DNA from: an uncultured Collinsella sp.
GTDB lineage: Bacteria; Actinomycetota; Coriobacteriia; Coriobacteriales; Coriobacteriaceae
Length of the DNA stretch: 35,934 bases
Assembly (NCBI GenBank): GCA_902493835.1
Contig: CABURG010000002.1
Location: 1-35,934 of the forward strand
Direction: 5' to 3'
Under the pieces are notes generated by a model. That model worked only from the letters and a program-made list of their open reading frames with translations. It did no database searches and had not been told where the DNA came from. Positions 22,721 through 30,637 of this stretch are shown piece after piece. The position numbers were made by a program, and so were the translations under genes. The stretch's first letter is position 1; each line of letters starts with the position of its first letter.

Positions 22721-23483
22721 AGCCCACCCCGCGCACGGTCTGGATGATGCGGGCGCCGCCGGCGTCCTCGATCTTGGCACGCAGGTGTGCGATGTGCACG
22801 TCGACGTTGTTGGTGTCGCCCACGTATTCGTAGCCCAGCGCTTCGTGCGCGATGCGCTCGCGCGTGAGCACGGTTTCGGCATGCGCCATAAGCAGGGCGA
22901 GGACGTCGAACTCGCGGGCAGTGAGCGCGATGGGCGAGCCGCCGACCGTGACTTCGCGGCGGTCGGGGTCGAGCGCGACCGAACCCACGGTGAGCGCGGC
23001 GGGGGAGGGCGCGACGGAAGCCTGGGCCGAGTCGCTGACCGGGGGTATCGCAGTGGCGCCGACATCCGCGCCGCTCGCCGCGCCCGTCCCGATGCCGCCA
23101 ACGCCCGATGCCGCCCGCACGGCCTCCGAGCGCTTCAGCGCCACGCGGATCCGTGCGAACAGCTCCTCAATCGCAAACGGCTTGGTCAAGTAATCGTCGG
23201 CGCCGGCATCGAGCCCGGCCACCTTGTCCATCACGGCATCTCGCGCGGTGACCATAATCACCGGCACATCCTTGTGCTTGCGGACACGCCGCAAGACCTC
23301 CATGCCGTTGAGCTGCGGCAACAGCACATCGAGCAGAATAAGATCGTAGTTGCGCTCCAGCGCCAGGTCCACAGCGGTGCGGCCATCGGCGGCGTGTTCC
23401 ACCTGGTAGCCCTCGTGCTCCAGCTCGAGCGTCACAAAGCGGGCGATTTTCTCCTCGTCCTCTACGATCAGGATTCGTGCCAT
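22704..23483 (-). CDS. OmpR-family response regulator
   Basis: A 259-residue two-domain regulator. The receiver (1 to about 120) has the acidic pair ED at 9-10, phospho-acceptor Asp52 (LILLDVLLPQLNG), the conserved threonine in VTARD and the lysine in LTKPF. A winged-helix DNA-binding domain follows (LTAREFDVLALLMAHAETVLTRERI ... VDVHIAHLRAKIED ... VRGVGYVCRA). The linker is unusually long, about 50 residues rich in Ala, Gly, Ser and Pro. It is encoded directly before its kinase, with overlapping ends. Confidence 0.94.
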   Translation of the reverse strand: MARILIVEDEEKIARFVTLELEHEGYQVEHAADGRTAVDLALERNYDLILLDVLLPQLNGMEVLRRVRKHKDVPVIMVTARDAVMDKVAGLDAGADDYLTKPFAIEELFARIRVALKRSEAVRAASGVGGIGTGAASGADVGATAIPPVSDSAQASVAPSPAALTVGSVALDPDRREVTVGGSPIALTAREFDVLALLMAHAETVLTRERIAHEALGYEYVGDTNNVDVHIAHLRAKIEDAGGARIIQTVRGVGYVCRA

Positions 23484-23501
23484 GCGTGCCCCCGTCTGCG
23501 A

Positions 23502-24044
23502 TTACTTGTCGTCGTTGAGATTTTGCTTGATGTCGTCCGCGGCATCGGCAGCGTGATTCATAAGGTTGTTGATGCTGCCGGGTACGTCGCCGTCGCTATC
23601 GATGCGGTAACGCATGCCAAAGAACAGGCCAATCAACATCAGCCATATCGTGGCGCCCCAGGCAAACAACGCAACGATGGGGATTAGGATGGGAATGTTG
23701 AGGATGATCGCGTCGCGGCGCGTGGCGATAAACTTGGTGTCCAGGCTCAGGCGGAAGAGCTTTTTGAGGTACTCCCACACGCTGTCCATCTTCTTGGAGA
23801 AGTCGGTCTTTTCGCTCGACTTCTCGTAGGCGGCCTGCGCGGCGACCATCTCGGCTGAGGGTTCATCGACCGGCTCGGACTCGGTGGCGGCATGCGCCGA
23901 CGTGGTCTGCGTCTTGCCCTGCGACTCGAGCCAAATGATGGCATCCAAAACGTAGCCGTCGGCAGCGTCGAGCGCGGCCTTGGCATCGGTGTAGCTCACG
24001 TTGCACTTGGTGCGGATGGTTTCAACTTTTTCGAGGTCGTCCAT
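23502..24044 (-). CDS. DUF4342 domain membrane protein
   Basis: A 180-residue protein. The N-terminus (EKVETIRTKCNVSYTDAKAALDAADGYVLDAIIWLES) is a UBA-like helical domain seen in EF-Ts-like and DUF4342 proteins. An acidic linker, a basic amphipathic stretch (KKLFRLSLDTKFIATRRDAI) and a hydrophobic region (IILNIPILIPIVALFAWGATIWLMLIGLFF) with probably two short membrane helices follow. DUF4342 genes often precede two-component systems, as here, with 18 bases to the regulator. It may tune the kinase at the membrane; that is inference. GAAAGGACAGG precedes the ATG. Confidence 0.8.
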   Translation of the reverse strand: MDDLEKVETIRTKCNVSYTDAKAALDAADGYVLDAIIWLESQGKTQTTSAHAATESEPVDEPSAEMVAAQAAYEKSSEKTDFSKKMDSVWEYLKKLFRLSLDTKFIATRRDAIILNIPILIPIVALFAWGATIWLMLIGLFFGMRYRIDSDGDVPGSINNLMNHAADAADDIKQNLNDDK

Positions 24045-24162
24045 GACCTGTCCTTTCGTTCGATGGGCGCGACGCCGGGCGATCTGCCCGGGCGCGAGCG
24101 CTGCGTTCGGCGGCCTGCGTTGCGCGGCGTCGCCCCGCCCTTGGTCGAACTCTATAGTGCAG

Positions 24163-24190
24163 GTTATAGATTAAGCGATTCTTGAGCCAA
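24163..24190 (-). promoter_or_regulatory. Promoter of the DUF4342/two-component operon
   Basis: On the minus strand TTGGCT (24185-24190), a 16-base spacer and TATAAC (24163-24168). It lies about 120 bases before the start. The leader between includes a GC-rich self-pairing region bounded by GCGACGCCG and CGGCGTCGC (about 24068-24132). Confidence 0.5.
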
Positions 24191-24376
24191 GATTAATGTT
24201 GGATGAGTTTTTGGGTGGCGGTGGGGAAGTATTGGACCTCGATAGCGGGGGATGGGGTGTCGGTAGCAAAGCGGTGCCAAGGGTTGGTCGAGCGGGCGGT
24301 TTTTAGGCGACTGGGACATGGCGGGCGGTCGATCACCTATACTGGTTGGGCCCAACTGGAGAGGTGATAACTAGTT

Positions 24377-24781
24377 ATGAAATCAATCAATGTTGCAGCG
24401 GCAATTATTCAGAAGGACGGGAAAATCCTGAGCTGCCAGCGTGGCTACGGCGAGTTTAAAGACGGCTGGGAGTTTCCGGGCGGCAAGCTCGAGCCGGGCG
24501 AGACCGGCGAGCAGGCAATCGTGCGCGAGATTCAAGAAGAGCTCGAGGTCACGATCGGTAACCTCGACTATCTTTGCACGGTCGAACACGATTACGAGAC
24601 GTTCCGCCTGTCGATGCAGTGCTACCTAGCTACCATCCTTTCGGGGGAGTTCAAAGAGCACGCTCACGAGGACATGAAGTGGCTCGATACCAATAACCTG
24701 TGGGATGTCGATTGGCTTCCGGCGGACGTTAAAGTCGTTAGGGAGCTCGAAAAGAAACTCGGACTTAACGGACTTAAGTAA
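24377..24781 (+). CDS. Nudix hydrolase, MutT / 8-oxo-dGTP diphosphatase type
   Basis: A 134-residue Nudix protein. The box is GGKLEPGETGEQAIVREIQEELEV, with the REIQEE metal-binding helix intact. The N-terminus (INVAAAIIQKDGKILSCQRGYGEFKDGWEFPGG) is typical of MutT, which hydrolyses 8-oxo-dGTP to protect DNA from mutation. TATACT at 24338-24343 is a likely -10. GGAGAGGTG lies 10-17 bases before the ATG. The base composition is less GC-rich than in the upstream genes. It converges on the helicase gene with a shared terminator. Confidence 0.88.
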   Translation: MKSINVAAAIIQKDGKILSCQRGYGEFKDGWEFPGGKLEPGETGEQAIVREIQEELEVTIGNLDYLCTVEHDYETFRLSMQCYLATILSGEFKEHAHEDMKWLDTNNLWDVDWLPADVKVVRELEKKLGLNGLK

Positions 24782-24782
24782 G

Positions 24783-24820
24783 AAAGGAGCGGGCGCCACA
24801 TGATGCCTCGCTCCTTTTTT
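24783..24820. terminator. Bidirectional terminator between mutT-like gene and helicase
   Basis: AAAGGAGCG (24783-24791) pairs with CGCTCCTTT (24809-24817), followed by further Ts to 24820. The left flank is A-rich, so it can serve the minus-strand gene too. Confidence 0.8.
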
Positions 24821-24821
24821 G

Positions 24822-27698
24822 TTACTCGGCTTCACTCAGATCGCTGAGCATAAACTCGTAAATGTCCTGACGCACGGGCGCATTGAGCTCATATTCGATT
24901 TCGACGGCGTTGTCGCCGCTCTTAGTTTTAATAGCTTCGAACTCGCCGGTCGGATGCATTTCGCCTAAGAAATAGAACTCCCTACCGCCCTTATCGTCCT
25001 TGTTCTTACGCATAAACAAATATGTCTTCAGGCCGTTTCCTGGCCATGTCTGCAGTCGCTGAATCTCGGGGGAGTTGAGCGTGCGGTTGTTCTTGGAGAT
25101 TGCAACTAGCTTACTCGGCGAAACAAAGCGGTCTTCATACTGAATGGACTCGCTAATGTCGGGCGCCTTGTCATAGTTAATAAATACGGGGAATGTATTG
25201 GTCTTCTCGTCGTAGAAGTAGCCGCCAAGATTTTGGCCGTTGATGTTCTTTTCCCAGTTCATCAAGCGGCAGACCTCTTCGTACGTGTACTTGGCGTTGA
25301 GAACGAAATTTGTGTTTTCGTACGTCTCGGCATAGTCGAGTCGGTTGCGCGCAATACCAAAATCCAGCACCTCGAGAATCTGACGCTTGAACTCTGCGTT
25401 GCGCAGGGCGGTCGCAAACGCTTCGGTCAGACGAGGTCCGGCTCCATCGTCAATAAGCAGGGAAACGAAATCCTTAGGAGTGGCAAAGTCGCCCTTAAGG
25501 ACTGCGATTGCCGAACTAACGGCGCTGTCCTTAAGCTGTGCGCGGTAGTTCCTAAGCGCAGCCTCGCGCATATGCCGGTAGCCCTCGTGTCCGGCTTCGA
25601 CGAGCGTTTGAAGCAAATAGAGGTCTTCAAATCGCTTGCCCGCGGCGAGCTTTTGAGAAATAAATTTGAGAATCTTGGTTTGATCAGAGGAAAAATGGAC
25701 TGTGTAGCCCGGCTCGTATTTGGAAAGAAATGCGTGGTAGGACCCCAGGCCGCTGTTCTTGAAGATAAGCAGCGGATCGATGGAGCCATTACGATCAAAT
25801 TCGAGCAGCGATGGAATCTTGCCGAGTTTCTGACGCAAGTCGAGATATTCGTTCTTCAAAAATCTGACGGAGGTAAAGTCACCGCCGTCGATGGCCTTAT
25901 AGATGCGAGCTTCGGAAATACGATCGAAGCTTACCGTTGAGCATCCGGGGATCGCCGAATCGCTCTCTTGGACGAGACGACGCAGACGGTCTTTGTTGTA
26001 CGTCTTGTCACCCGAAAGCGCGATGGGCACCAAGAAGTTGCTCTGGTAATTGCCAATAAAGTCTAGTACCAGTGCGTATTCCTTGCCATCATTCAGGCGC
26101 AAACCTCGTCCGAGCTGCTGAACAAAGATGATTGCGGAGTCGGTGCGTCGAAGCATGATGATCTGATTGAGCGAGGGGATGTCGACGCCCTCGTTCATGA
26201 TATCGACCGAGAAAATGTACTCGAGCTCGCCGGCTTCAAGTTGGCTGATCGCGGCATCGCGGACTTCATCGGAATCTTGACCGCTAATCGCAGCCGTTCG
26301 ATATCCGAGAACGTTGAATTTGCGCGACAATTCTTTGGCCTCGGCGTTTCGATTGCAGAAAATTAAGCCCCTGCGGTTGCTTTTGGCGACGCTATATTCT
26401 TCGATCTTCTCGGTGATGTGACGCACGCGTTCATCGGACGTCAAGCGTCCGAACAAGGCAGTGTCTTCGACCGTCTCGTCGTCAATCTCCAGATCGTGAA
26501 TGCCAAAATAATGGAAGGGGGCTAGCATCTCTTCGGCCAAAGCGTCCTGCAGCGTGATCTGGAACGCGATGACGTGATTGAAAAGGGCAAAGACGTCGTA
26601 GCCGTCGGTGCGATTAGGTGTAGCGGTCATGCCCAGATAAAACCGAGGCGTAAAGTACGACATGATGGATTGGTAGCTCTGAGATCCCGTGCGGTGGGCC
26701 TCGTCGATGACGATGTAGTCGAACTCATCGGGACGGAAACCGCTCAGATGTTTGGCGACCGAAGAACACATGGCAAACACGCAGGTGGCATTGCTTATAT
26801 TCTTGCCAGTTTGATAGGTGTCGAACGTATAGGTACTACCTAAGAGCCGTTCGTAGCTTACACGGGAGGCGTCTATAATGCGTCGGCGGTGCGCAAGAAA
26901 GAGGATGCGCCGGGGTTTAGTTGCGAGTACGTCGAACGCCGAAAGGAAGGTCTTGCCAGTGCCGGTTGCCGAGACCAGCAATGCACGGGTCTCGCTCTTG
27001 CGGTGGATTACGCCGAGCGCCTCAAGGGCGCGCTGCTGCATTTTATTGGGCTTGATTTCTTCGAGGTCGTTCGTGGTTGGGCTAACAGTTGCCTGGAACG
27101 TCGGTTTCGATTTGGGCTTTGACGGATGTGCCGATCGATATGCGGCATAGTTCTCAATCCAGTCTTGGGAAAGCAAAACGGTTGAGGTGTCGTTCCACAA
27201 CGAATTGAACTCGCCCCTCAGTTCGCTGAGTAGGCGGCTGTTCTCGACAGTCTGGTACAGCACGTTCCATTCTTTATTACAGGTGAGGGCGGTCTGCGTC
27301 ATGTTCGAGCTGCCGACGATGACCGTGCTGGTTTCGCCCTTATCAAAAATGTATCCCTTGGCATGCAGATTACCCTGGAATACGCGAACTTCCATGTTGT
27401 CGTATTCCAGGAGCTTGCGAAAGGCATCGGGTGAGTTGAAGTTGAGATAGGTGGACGTGAGCAGCCTGCCCTTAATGCCACGCTGCTTGAGCTCCTGGAA
27501 CGTCTCGACCAGGATTTGAAGGCCGCCGTCTGCAACAAACGCTACGCAAAAGTCAAAAGAGCCGCAGGTTGAGAGCTGCTCCTTGATAACGGATAGTAGT
27601 GTTCCGCCTGTCGCCTTTGAGTTGGCGATGAGCTTGGGTGAATCGTTCTCGCGTGCAAGCGAGTCGAATTCAATATCAATCTGCTGCTGCGTAGTCAT
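24822..27698 (-). CDS. PLD-nuclease / SF2 helicase / DUF3427 fusion protein
   Basis: A 958-residue multidomain protein. Residues 1 to about 175 are a phospholipase-D-like nuclease domain with one HKD motif (His112, Lys114, Asp119 in LHAKGYIFDK, then IVGSSNMTQ). Residues about 215-570 are an SF2 helicase with Walker A SATGTGKT (244-251), IDEAH (331-335), GMTATP and QQLGRGLRL. The rest is DUF3427-like. A single HKD site implies dimerisation. The architecture (COG3886 plus COG1061) recurs in genome islands linked to defence or DNA repair. The substrate is unknown. The ATG at 27698 has AAAGG upstream. Codon and base use are less GC-rich than the his genes, consistent with transfer. Confidence 0.88.
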   Translation of the reverse strand: MTTQQQIDIEFDSLARENDSPKLIANSKATGGTLLSVIKEQLSTCGSFDFCVAFVADGGLQILVETFQELKQRGIKGRLLTSTYLNFNSPDAFRKLLEYDNMEVRVFQGNLHAKGYIFDKGETSTVIVGSSNMTQTALTCNKEWNVLYQTVENSRLLSELRGEFNSLWNDTSTVLLSQDWIENYAAYRSAHPSKPKSKPTFQATVSPTTNDLEEIKPNKMQQRALEALGVIHRKSETRALLVSATGTGKTFLSAFDVLATKPRRILFLAHRRRIIDASRVSYERLLGSTYTFDTYQTGKNISNATCVFAMCSSVAKHLSGFRPDEFDYIVIDEAHRTGSQSYQSIMSYFTPRFYLGMTATPNRTDGYDVFALFNHVIAFQITLQDALAEEMLAPFHYFGIHDLEIDDETVEDTALFGRLTSDERVRHITEKIEEYSVAKSNRRGLIFCNRNAEAKELSRKFNVLGYRTAAISGQDSDEVRDAAISQLEAGELEYIFSVDIMNEGVDIPSLNQIIMLRRTDSAIIFVQQLGRGLRLNDGKEYALVLDFIGNYQSNFLVPIALSGDKTYNKDRLRRLVQESDSAIPGCSTVSFDRISEARIYKAIDGGDFTSVRFLKNEYLDLRQKLGKIPSLLEFDRNGSIDPLLIFKNSGLGSYHAFLSKYEPGYTVHFSSDQTKILKFISQKLAAGKRFEDLYLLQTLVEAGHEGYRHMREAALRNYRAQLKDSAVSSAIAVLKGDFATPKDFVSLLIDDGAGPRLTEAFATALRNAEFKRQILEVLDFGIARNRLDYAETYENTNFVLNAKYTYEEVCRLMNWEKNINGQNLGGYFYDEKTNTFPVFINYDKAPDISESIQYEDRFVSPSKLVAISKNNRTLNSPEIQRLQTWPGNGLKTYLFMRKNKDDKGGREFYFLGEMHPTGEFEAIKTKSGDNAVEIEYELNAPVRQDIYEFMLSDLSEAE

Positions 27699-27992
27699 CC
27701 CGGCCAAACCTTTCGAAAGACTATGTTGGCGCCAGGATAACAGATCGATCGTTCGTGTTTTGGGCGTATGTGATTTTTAGACTATCGGCTACTCAAGTTT
27801 GTGGCTGCGGCCTTGGTGCCGTGTCTTGCTGGGCCTCTCTCTATCTATGTGTATGTGTTTTCGTCTTATAGGCTGCTGGGAGAAGTCCCGCCCCCAAGAT
27901 TCCGCGCATGCCATGGCTCCGTGTCGGCCATGTGGCAAGCTGTTTGTCATAGCCTCGCCGGAATCCGACTGCAAATGGCCACGGACGGATAT

Positions 27993-28065
27993 GCAGGTTC
28001 TTGTCGCTACGTGAGAAGAACTTGCAGAATTCGCAAGTTCTTGTCATTCGATGAGAAAAACTTGC
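27993..28065. repeat. Tandem pair of 40-bp-period hairpins
   Basis: Unit 1 (27993-28025) and unit 2 (28033-28065) start exactly 40 bases apart. Each has GCARGTTCTT, a 13-base loop of the form GTC-N6-TGAG, and AARAACTTGC. Stems are about 10 bp and imperfect only by wobbles. It could be a paired operator or a repeat remnant; two units are too few for a CRISPR array. Confidence 0.65.
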
Positions 28066-28139
28066 AGATTGGGACGAGCAATGGAGAACCAGATGGTTCC
28101 TAGAAATCAATATCTCGAATAGCTGATAGCCTTTCGTGA

Positions 28140-28337
28140 CGTCCAGTCGCAGAGTCGATTGACGAGGAGGCGACGCGTAAGCGCGAGCTGCGTCTATTTG
28201 AGCTCAGGTCGCTCGAGAAGATTGCCGGCGGTTACGAGAAGATCGTCTTCGTTCGTCAGGGGAGCCATCCGACCGACATCGACGGCATCAAAATCGTTTC
28301 TGCAGTCGACTTCTTAATGGGTAGGCTTGGGGCTTAG
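28140..28337 (+). pseudogene. C-terminal remnant of an AAA ATPase with DUF4143
   Basis: After an in-frame TGA at 28137-28139 an open stretch of 65 codons ends at TAG 28335-28337. It reads ...AESIDEEATRKRELRLFELRSLEKIAGGYEKIVFV and ends GIKIVSAVDFLMGRLGA. That matches the last segment of the common DUF4143-containing ATP-binding proteins (RELRALxxIPDxYPKYxxxxD ... GIxxxNxxDFL). The ATPase domain and start codon are absent, and no ribosome site exists, so it is a decayed fragment. Confidence 0.6.
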
Positions 28338-28471
28338 GGCGTTTGGAGCGCGTCTGTTTCCTATGCCTAGCGACATTGCCACGGCTCGTGACGCCGCCGG
28401 CTTCTTCCTTTCCGTCGGGCGGCACCAACTCAGCTGATCCGTTGGGGATGGAGGAAAGCGGATCATTTTCG

Positions 28472-28513
28472 GCGCGCTGCAGGTGATACGAATCCTGCGG
28501 CGCGCTGTTTTTT
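28472..28513 (+). terminator. Strong intrinsic terminator
   Basis: GCGCGCTGCAGG (28472-28483) pairs with CCTGCGGCGCGC (28494-28505), followed by TG and six Ts. It probably ended the now-decayed ATPase gene upstream. Confidence 0.75.
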
Positions 28514-28623
28514 GCGCGAGGGCTTTCAGCTGTGTCCGCACGGCATGTGACACTTAACCTGCCGTCCTGCTCTGCCGCGGCGGCGCGAATTCAAGCAACG
28601 ACCCTCTAAGGAGTTCGATATTG

Positions 28624-28863
28624 ATGAGTGACAACACCAAGCATCTCGCAAAGAAGTGCGCCAAGGACGCGGGACCGTGCCTCGCGCTGTGCGTAGCCGG
28701 CGCAGCGGTCGCGCTGCTGGCTGTTCTGGGGCCATTCGACGTGCTCCGAAGTGCCAGTTCCCTGCACGTTTGCATGGCCCTTGCCGGCGCCATGATGACC
28801 GGCGGCGTGCTCGATCTGATTTTTTGGGTGCTTGACCCGTTTGGATGGAAGAACGAGGGGTAA
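28624..28863 (+). CDS. Small two-helix membrane protein of unknown function
   Basis: A 79-residue protein with two hydrophobic segments (PCLALCVAGAAVALLAVLGPF and VCMALAGAMMTGGVLDLIFWVL) and short charged ends. AAGGAG at 28608-28613 lies 10 bases before the ATG at 28624 and 7 before an in-frame TTG at 28621; either could be used. No family is recognised. It precedes the metallophosphoesterase by 85 bases on the same strand. Confidence 0.6.
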   Translation: MSDNTKHLAKKCAKDAGPCLALCVAGAAVALLAVLGPFDVLRSASSLHVCMALAGAMMTGGVLDLIFWVLDPFGWKNEG

Positions 28864-28948
28864 GCCCTAAGGGATGGAAGGACTGGAACGGTTAGCTTAG
28901 TGATCGTGCAGAATGCGGGCTAGCGACTTACAGGGAAGTGGTGATCCG

Positions 28949-29674
28949 ATGACAGTCTATGTGACGGGCGATATTCACGGCGGCGTCGACATGCAAAAGC
29001 TGCGCGATTGGGAGCTTGGGGATAGTCTGACGAGCGACGACTATCTGATTGTCGCGGGCGACTTTGGCTTTCCGTGGGATTTCTCTGCCGAGGAATGCGC
29101 CGATATCGCTTGGCTGGAGTCGCGCCCCTATACGTTGCTGTTCGTCGACGGCAACCACGAACGTTTCGATCACTGGGCGGAGCGTCCCATGGAACTGTGG
29201 CACGGCGGCCTGACGCAGCGCCTGTCGGACACCTCGCCCATCCGGCGCCTGACGCGTGGCGAGGTTTTTGAACTCGACGGCTCAACGATCTTTACCATGG
29301 GCGGCGCCACGAGCGTGGACAAGGAATACCGCATTCCGTATTCCAGCTGGTGGCCGCAGGAGCTGCCGGACGAGCGCAACTTTGAGGAGGCACGGACAAA
29401 GCTCGACAGCGTGGGCTGGAAGGTCGACTACGTGATTACCCATACCTGCGCTACGCACATGCTTTCGCCCACGCTCTATCCGGCGCCCAGCTGGAATTGC
29501 CCCGCGGTTGATCGACTTACGGCATTTTTCGATGAGCTGGAAGACCGCTTGGATTACAAGCGCTGGTACTACGGGCATTTTCATCGGGATGCCAACCCGG
29601 CCGAGCGCCATACCGTGCTCTACGACTGCATCATTCGCTTGGGTGACGAACTCCAGCCCTGGGATGTTGCGTAG
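28949..29674 (+). CDS. Metallophosphoesterase
   Basis: A 241-residue calcineurin-like phosphoesterase. Metal motifs in order: VTGDIHGG, IVAGDFGFPW, VDGNHERFDHW, ITHTCATHM and YYGHFHRD. It is a different branch from the YfcE-like gene at 14577. The GDFGFPW form with a following ATSVDKEYR segment is common in phage- or island-encoded members of this family. The substrate is unknown. The start at 28949 has GGGAAGTGG upstream; an earlier in-frame start at 28913 lacks family sequence. Confidence 0.85.
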   Translation: MTVYVTGDIHGGVDMQKLRDWELGDSLTSDDYLIVAGDFGFPWDFSAEECADIAWLESRPYTLLFVDGNHERFDHWAERPMELWHGGLTQRLSDTSPIRRLTRGEVFELDGSTIFTMGGATSVDKEYRIPYSSWWPQELPDERNFEEARTKLDSVGWKVDYVITHTCATHMLSPTLYPAPSWNCPAVDRLTAFFDELEDRLDYKRWYYGHFHRDANPAERHTVLYDCIIRLGDELQPWDVA

Positions 29675-29703
29675 AGGCGGGCATAGCGAGCGCTTCATAC
29701 GAT

Positions 29704-29765
29704 GCCTTGGGTAGTTACCCTACATTTCAGTAGTAATCAATATCTGTAGGGTAACTTAAGGCATG
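29704..29765. repeat. Interrupted palindrome after the metallophosphoesterase
   Basis: TTACCCTACA (29715-29724) pairs with TGTAGGGTAA (29745-29754) across a 20-base loop. Outside it GCCTT pairs with AAGGC, and the left arm carries three extra bases. There is no T-run. It lies between convergent genes and may serve as a terminator or be a repeat element. Confidence 0.6.
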
Positions 29766-29796
29766 CTGGGAGCTGGAGGAGATGTCGCCCGACGAT

Positions 29797-30270
29797 CTAG
29801 AGTTTCAGCGCCATTCGGTTGGTGCCGGGTAAGGTGGCGAAGCCAAAATGTTCATAGAATGCTGCCGCCTTATCATCTACTGGATCGACAACCAATGCTC
29901 GCGCTCCTGCTAGGGCAGATATTTTCAAGGCGTTCTCGATGGCATCTTTGAGCAGTGAAGCTCCAAGACCAAGCCCCTTGAACTTCTCATCGACCCCCAT
30001 CATTCCAAGCAGCACTGTGGGGACTTGGGAGGGGGAGTTTCGCACGAACCATCCTCCATCAACATTTTCGCGAGCCACGGAGTGCGTGCACAACGTATAA
30101 AACCCAGCGACTGCGCCGTCGCAATACGATGCGTATATAACTGCTGATCCTCTTCTTCGCGCCGAGGCTGATCTGTTTTTAGCCCATCCGTCTACAAGAG
30201 TATTTCCGCAGTGGAAAGCCTCGATGCCTTGGCCAACGGGGAGTTGAACGGGCTTGGTAAATGTGCTCAT
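29797..30270 (-). CDS. GNAT acetyltransferase toxin (TacT/AtaT-like)
   Basis: A 157-residue GNAT-fold protein with the layout of tRNA-acetylating toxins. The N-terminus is FHCGNTLVDGWAKNRSASARRRGSAVIY. The acetyl-CoA loop lies in LLGMMGVDEKFKGLGLGASLLKDAI, followed by ALVVDPVDDKAAAFYEHFGF, where the tyrosine of FYEHFGF is the expected active-site residue. Such toxins acetylate the amino group of charged tRNA and stop translation. The ATG at 30270 overlaps the antitoxin stop as ATGA, so the two are coupled. The orientation and neighbour are those of TacA/TacT modules. Confidence 0.87.
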   Translation of the reverse strand: MSTFTKPVQLPVGQGIEAFHCGNTLVDGWAKNRSASARRRGSAVIYASYCDGAVAGFYTLCTHSVARENVDGGWFVRNSPSQVPTVLLGMMGVDEKFKGLGLGASLLKDAIENALKISALAGARALVVDPVDDKAAAFYEHFGFATLPGTNRMALKL

Positions 30271-30533
30271 TCCCAAACCGCTTTACGGTCAAGCAGCGCT
30301 TTTGCGGCTTGGGGCATGGGGGAATCGAGCATTTCGCAAAATGCATCGAAACCATCAGGAGAAAGATAGGTTGTTGACGCCTCGGCGATATCACGTGCGG
30401 AGCTCTCGTCAAGGTGAGCTGTGGCCCATTGGGTGAGAGTTTGGCCACGTAAGGCCGCGGCGCGCTCGTAAGTAAGGCGTTGACGTTCGGTCAACCTTAG
30501 ATCCATACGGCGTTGTTTCTCAATCGTTGGCAT
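30267..30533 (-). CDS. DUF1778 ribbon-helix-helix antitoxin (TacA-like)
   Basis: An 88-residue antitoxin. The N-terminal ribbon-helix-helix (KQRRMDLRLTERQRLTYERAAALRGQTLTQWATAHL) binds DNA. The C-terminal tail (YLSPDGFDAFCEMLDSPMPQAAKALL) is the toxin-neutralising part that wraps the GNAT partner. GGAGG precedes the ATG at 30533; a longer frame would read back through its own operator. The promoter and a palindromic operator lie directly upstream, so autorepression is expected. Confidence 0.88.
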   Translation of the reverse strand: MPTIEKQRRMDLRLTERQRLTYERAAALRGQTLTQWATAHLDESSARDIAEASTTYLSPDGFDAFCEMLDSPMPQAAKALLDRKAVWE

Positions 30534-30554
30534 GGCAAAAACCTCCTTTGCATA

Positions 30555-30583
30555 ATTGTACGGAATTATTCCGTACATAACAA
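30555..30583 (-). promoter_or_regulatory. Toxin-antitoxin promoter with embedded 21-bp operator
   Basis: On the minus strand TTGTTA (-35, 30578-30583), exactly 17 bases, then TACAAT (-10, 30555-30560). A perfect palindrome, TGTACGGAAT-T-ATTCCGTACA (30557-30577), fills the spacer and reaches into the -10. Binding of the ribbon-helix-helix antitoxin there would block RNA polymerase. Confidence 0.75.
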
Positions 30584-30637
30584 GACACAGAACTATGTCC
30601 TCGTTGAAGGGGGACGAGGGGGGCGGGGCGTATTTGG

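Larger units (their letters stand above)
27699..28623. other. Gene-poor accessory stretch between the helicase and the small membrane protein
   Basis: About 925 bases without an intact gene. It contains the helicase upstream region, two tandem hairpins (27993-28065), a C-terminal ATPase remnant (28140-28337) and a terminator (28472-28513). Between 27760 and 27990 I see only short self-pairing words. A 24-codon frame at 28362 (MPSDIATARDAAG...) has no ribosome site and I do not call it. Confidence 0.6.

Noticed and set aside
24954..27450. Plus-strand frames inside the helicase gene
   Set aside because: They are antisense to a well-supported multidomain protein and show no family similarity.
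27993..28065. CRISPR array
   Set aside because: Only two units, the repeat is itself most of the 40-base period, there are no distinct spacers, and no cas genes are present.
28314..28793. Minus-strand frames of 69-79 codons near the small membrane protein
   Set aside because: They overlap the terminator and the plus-strand gene, are Arg/Ala-rich and have no ribosome sites.
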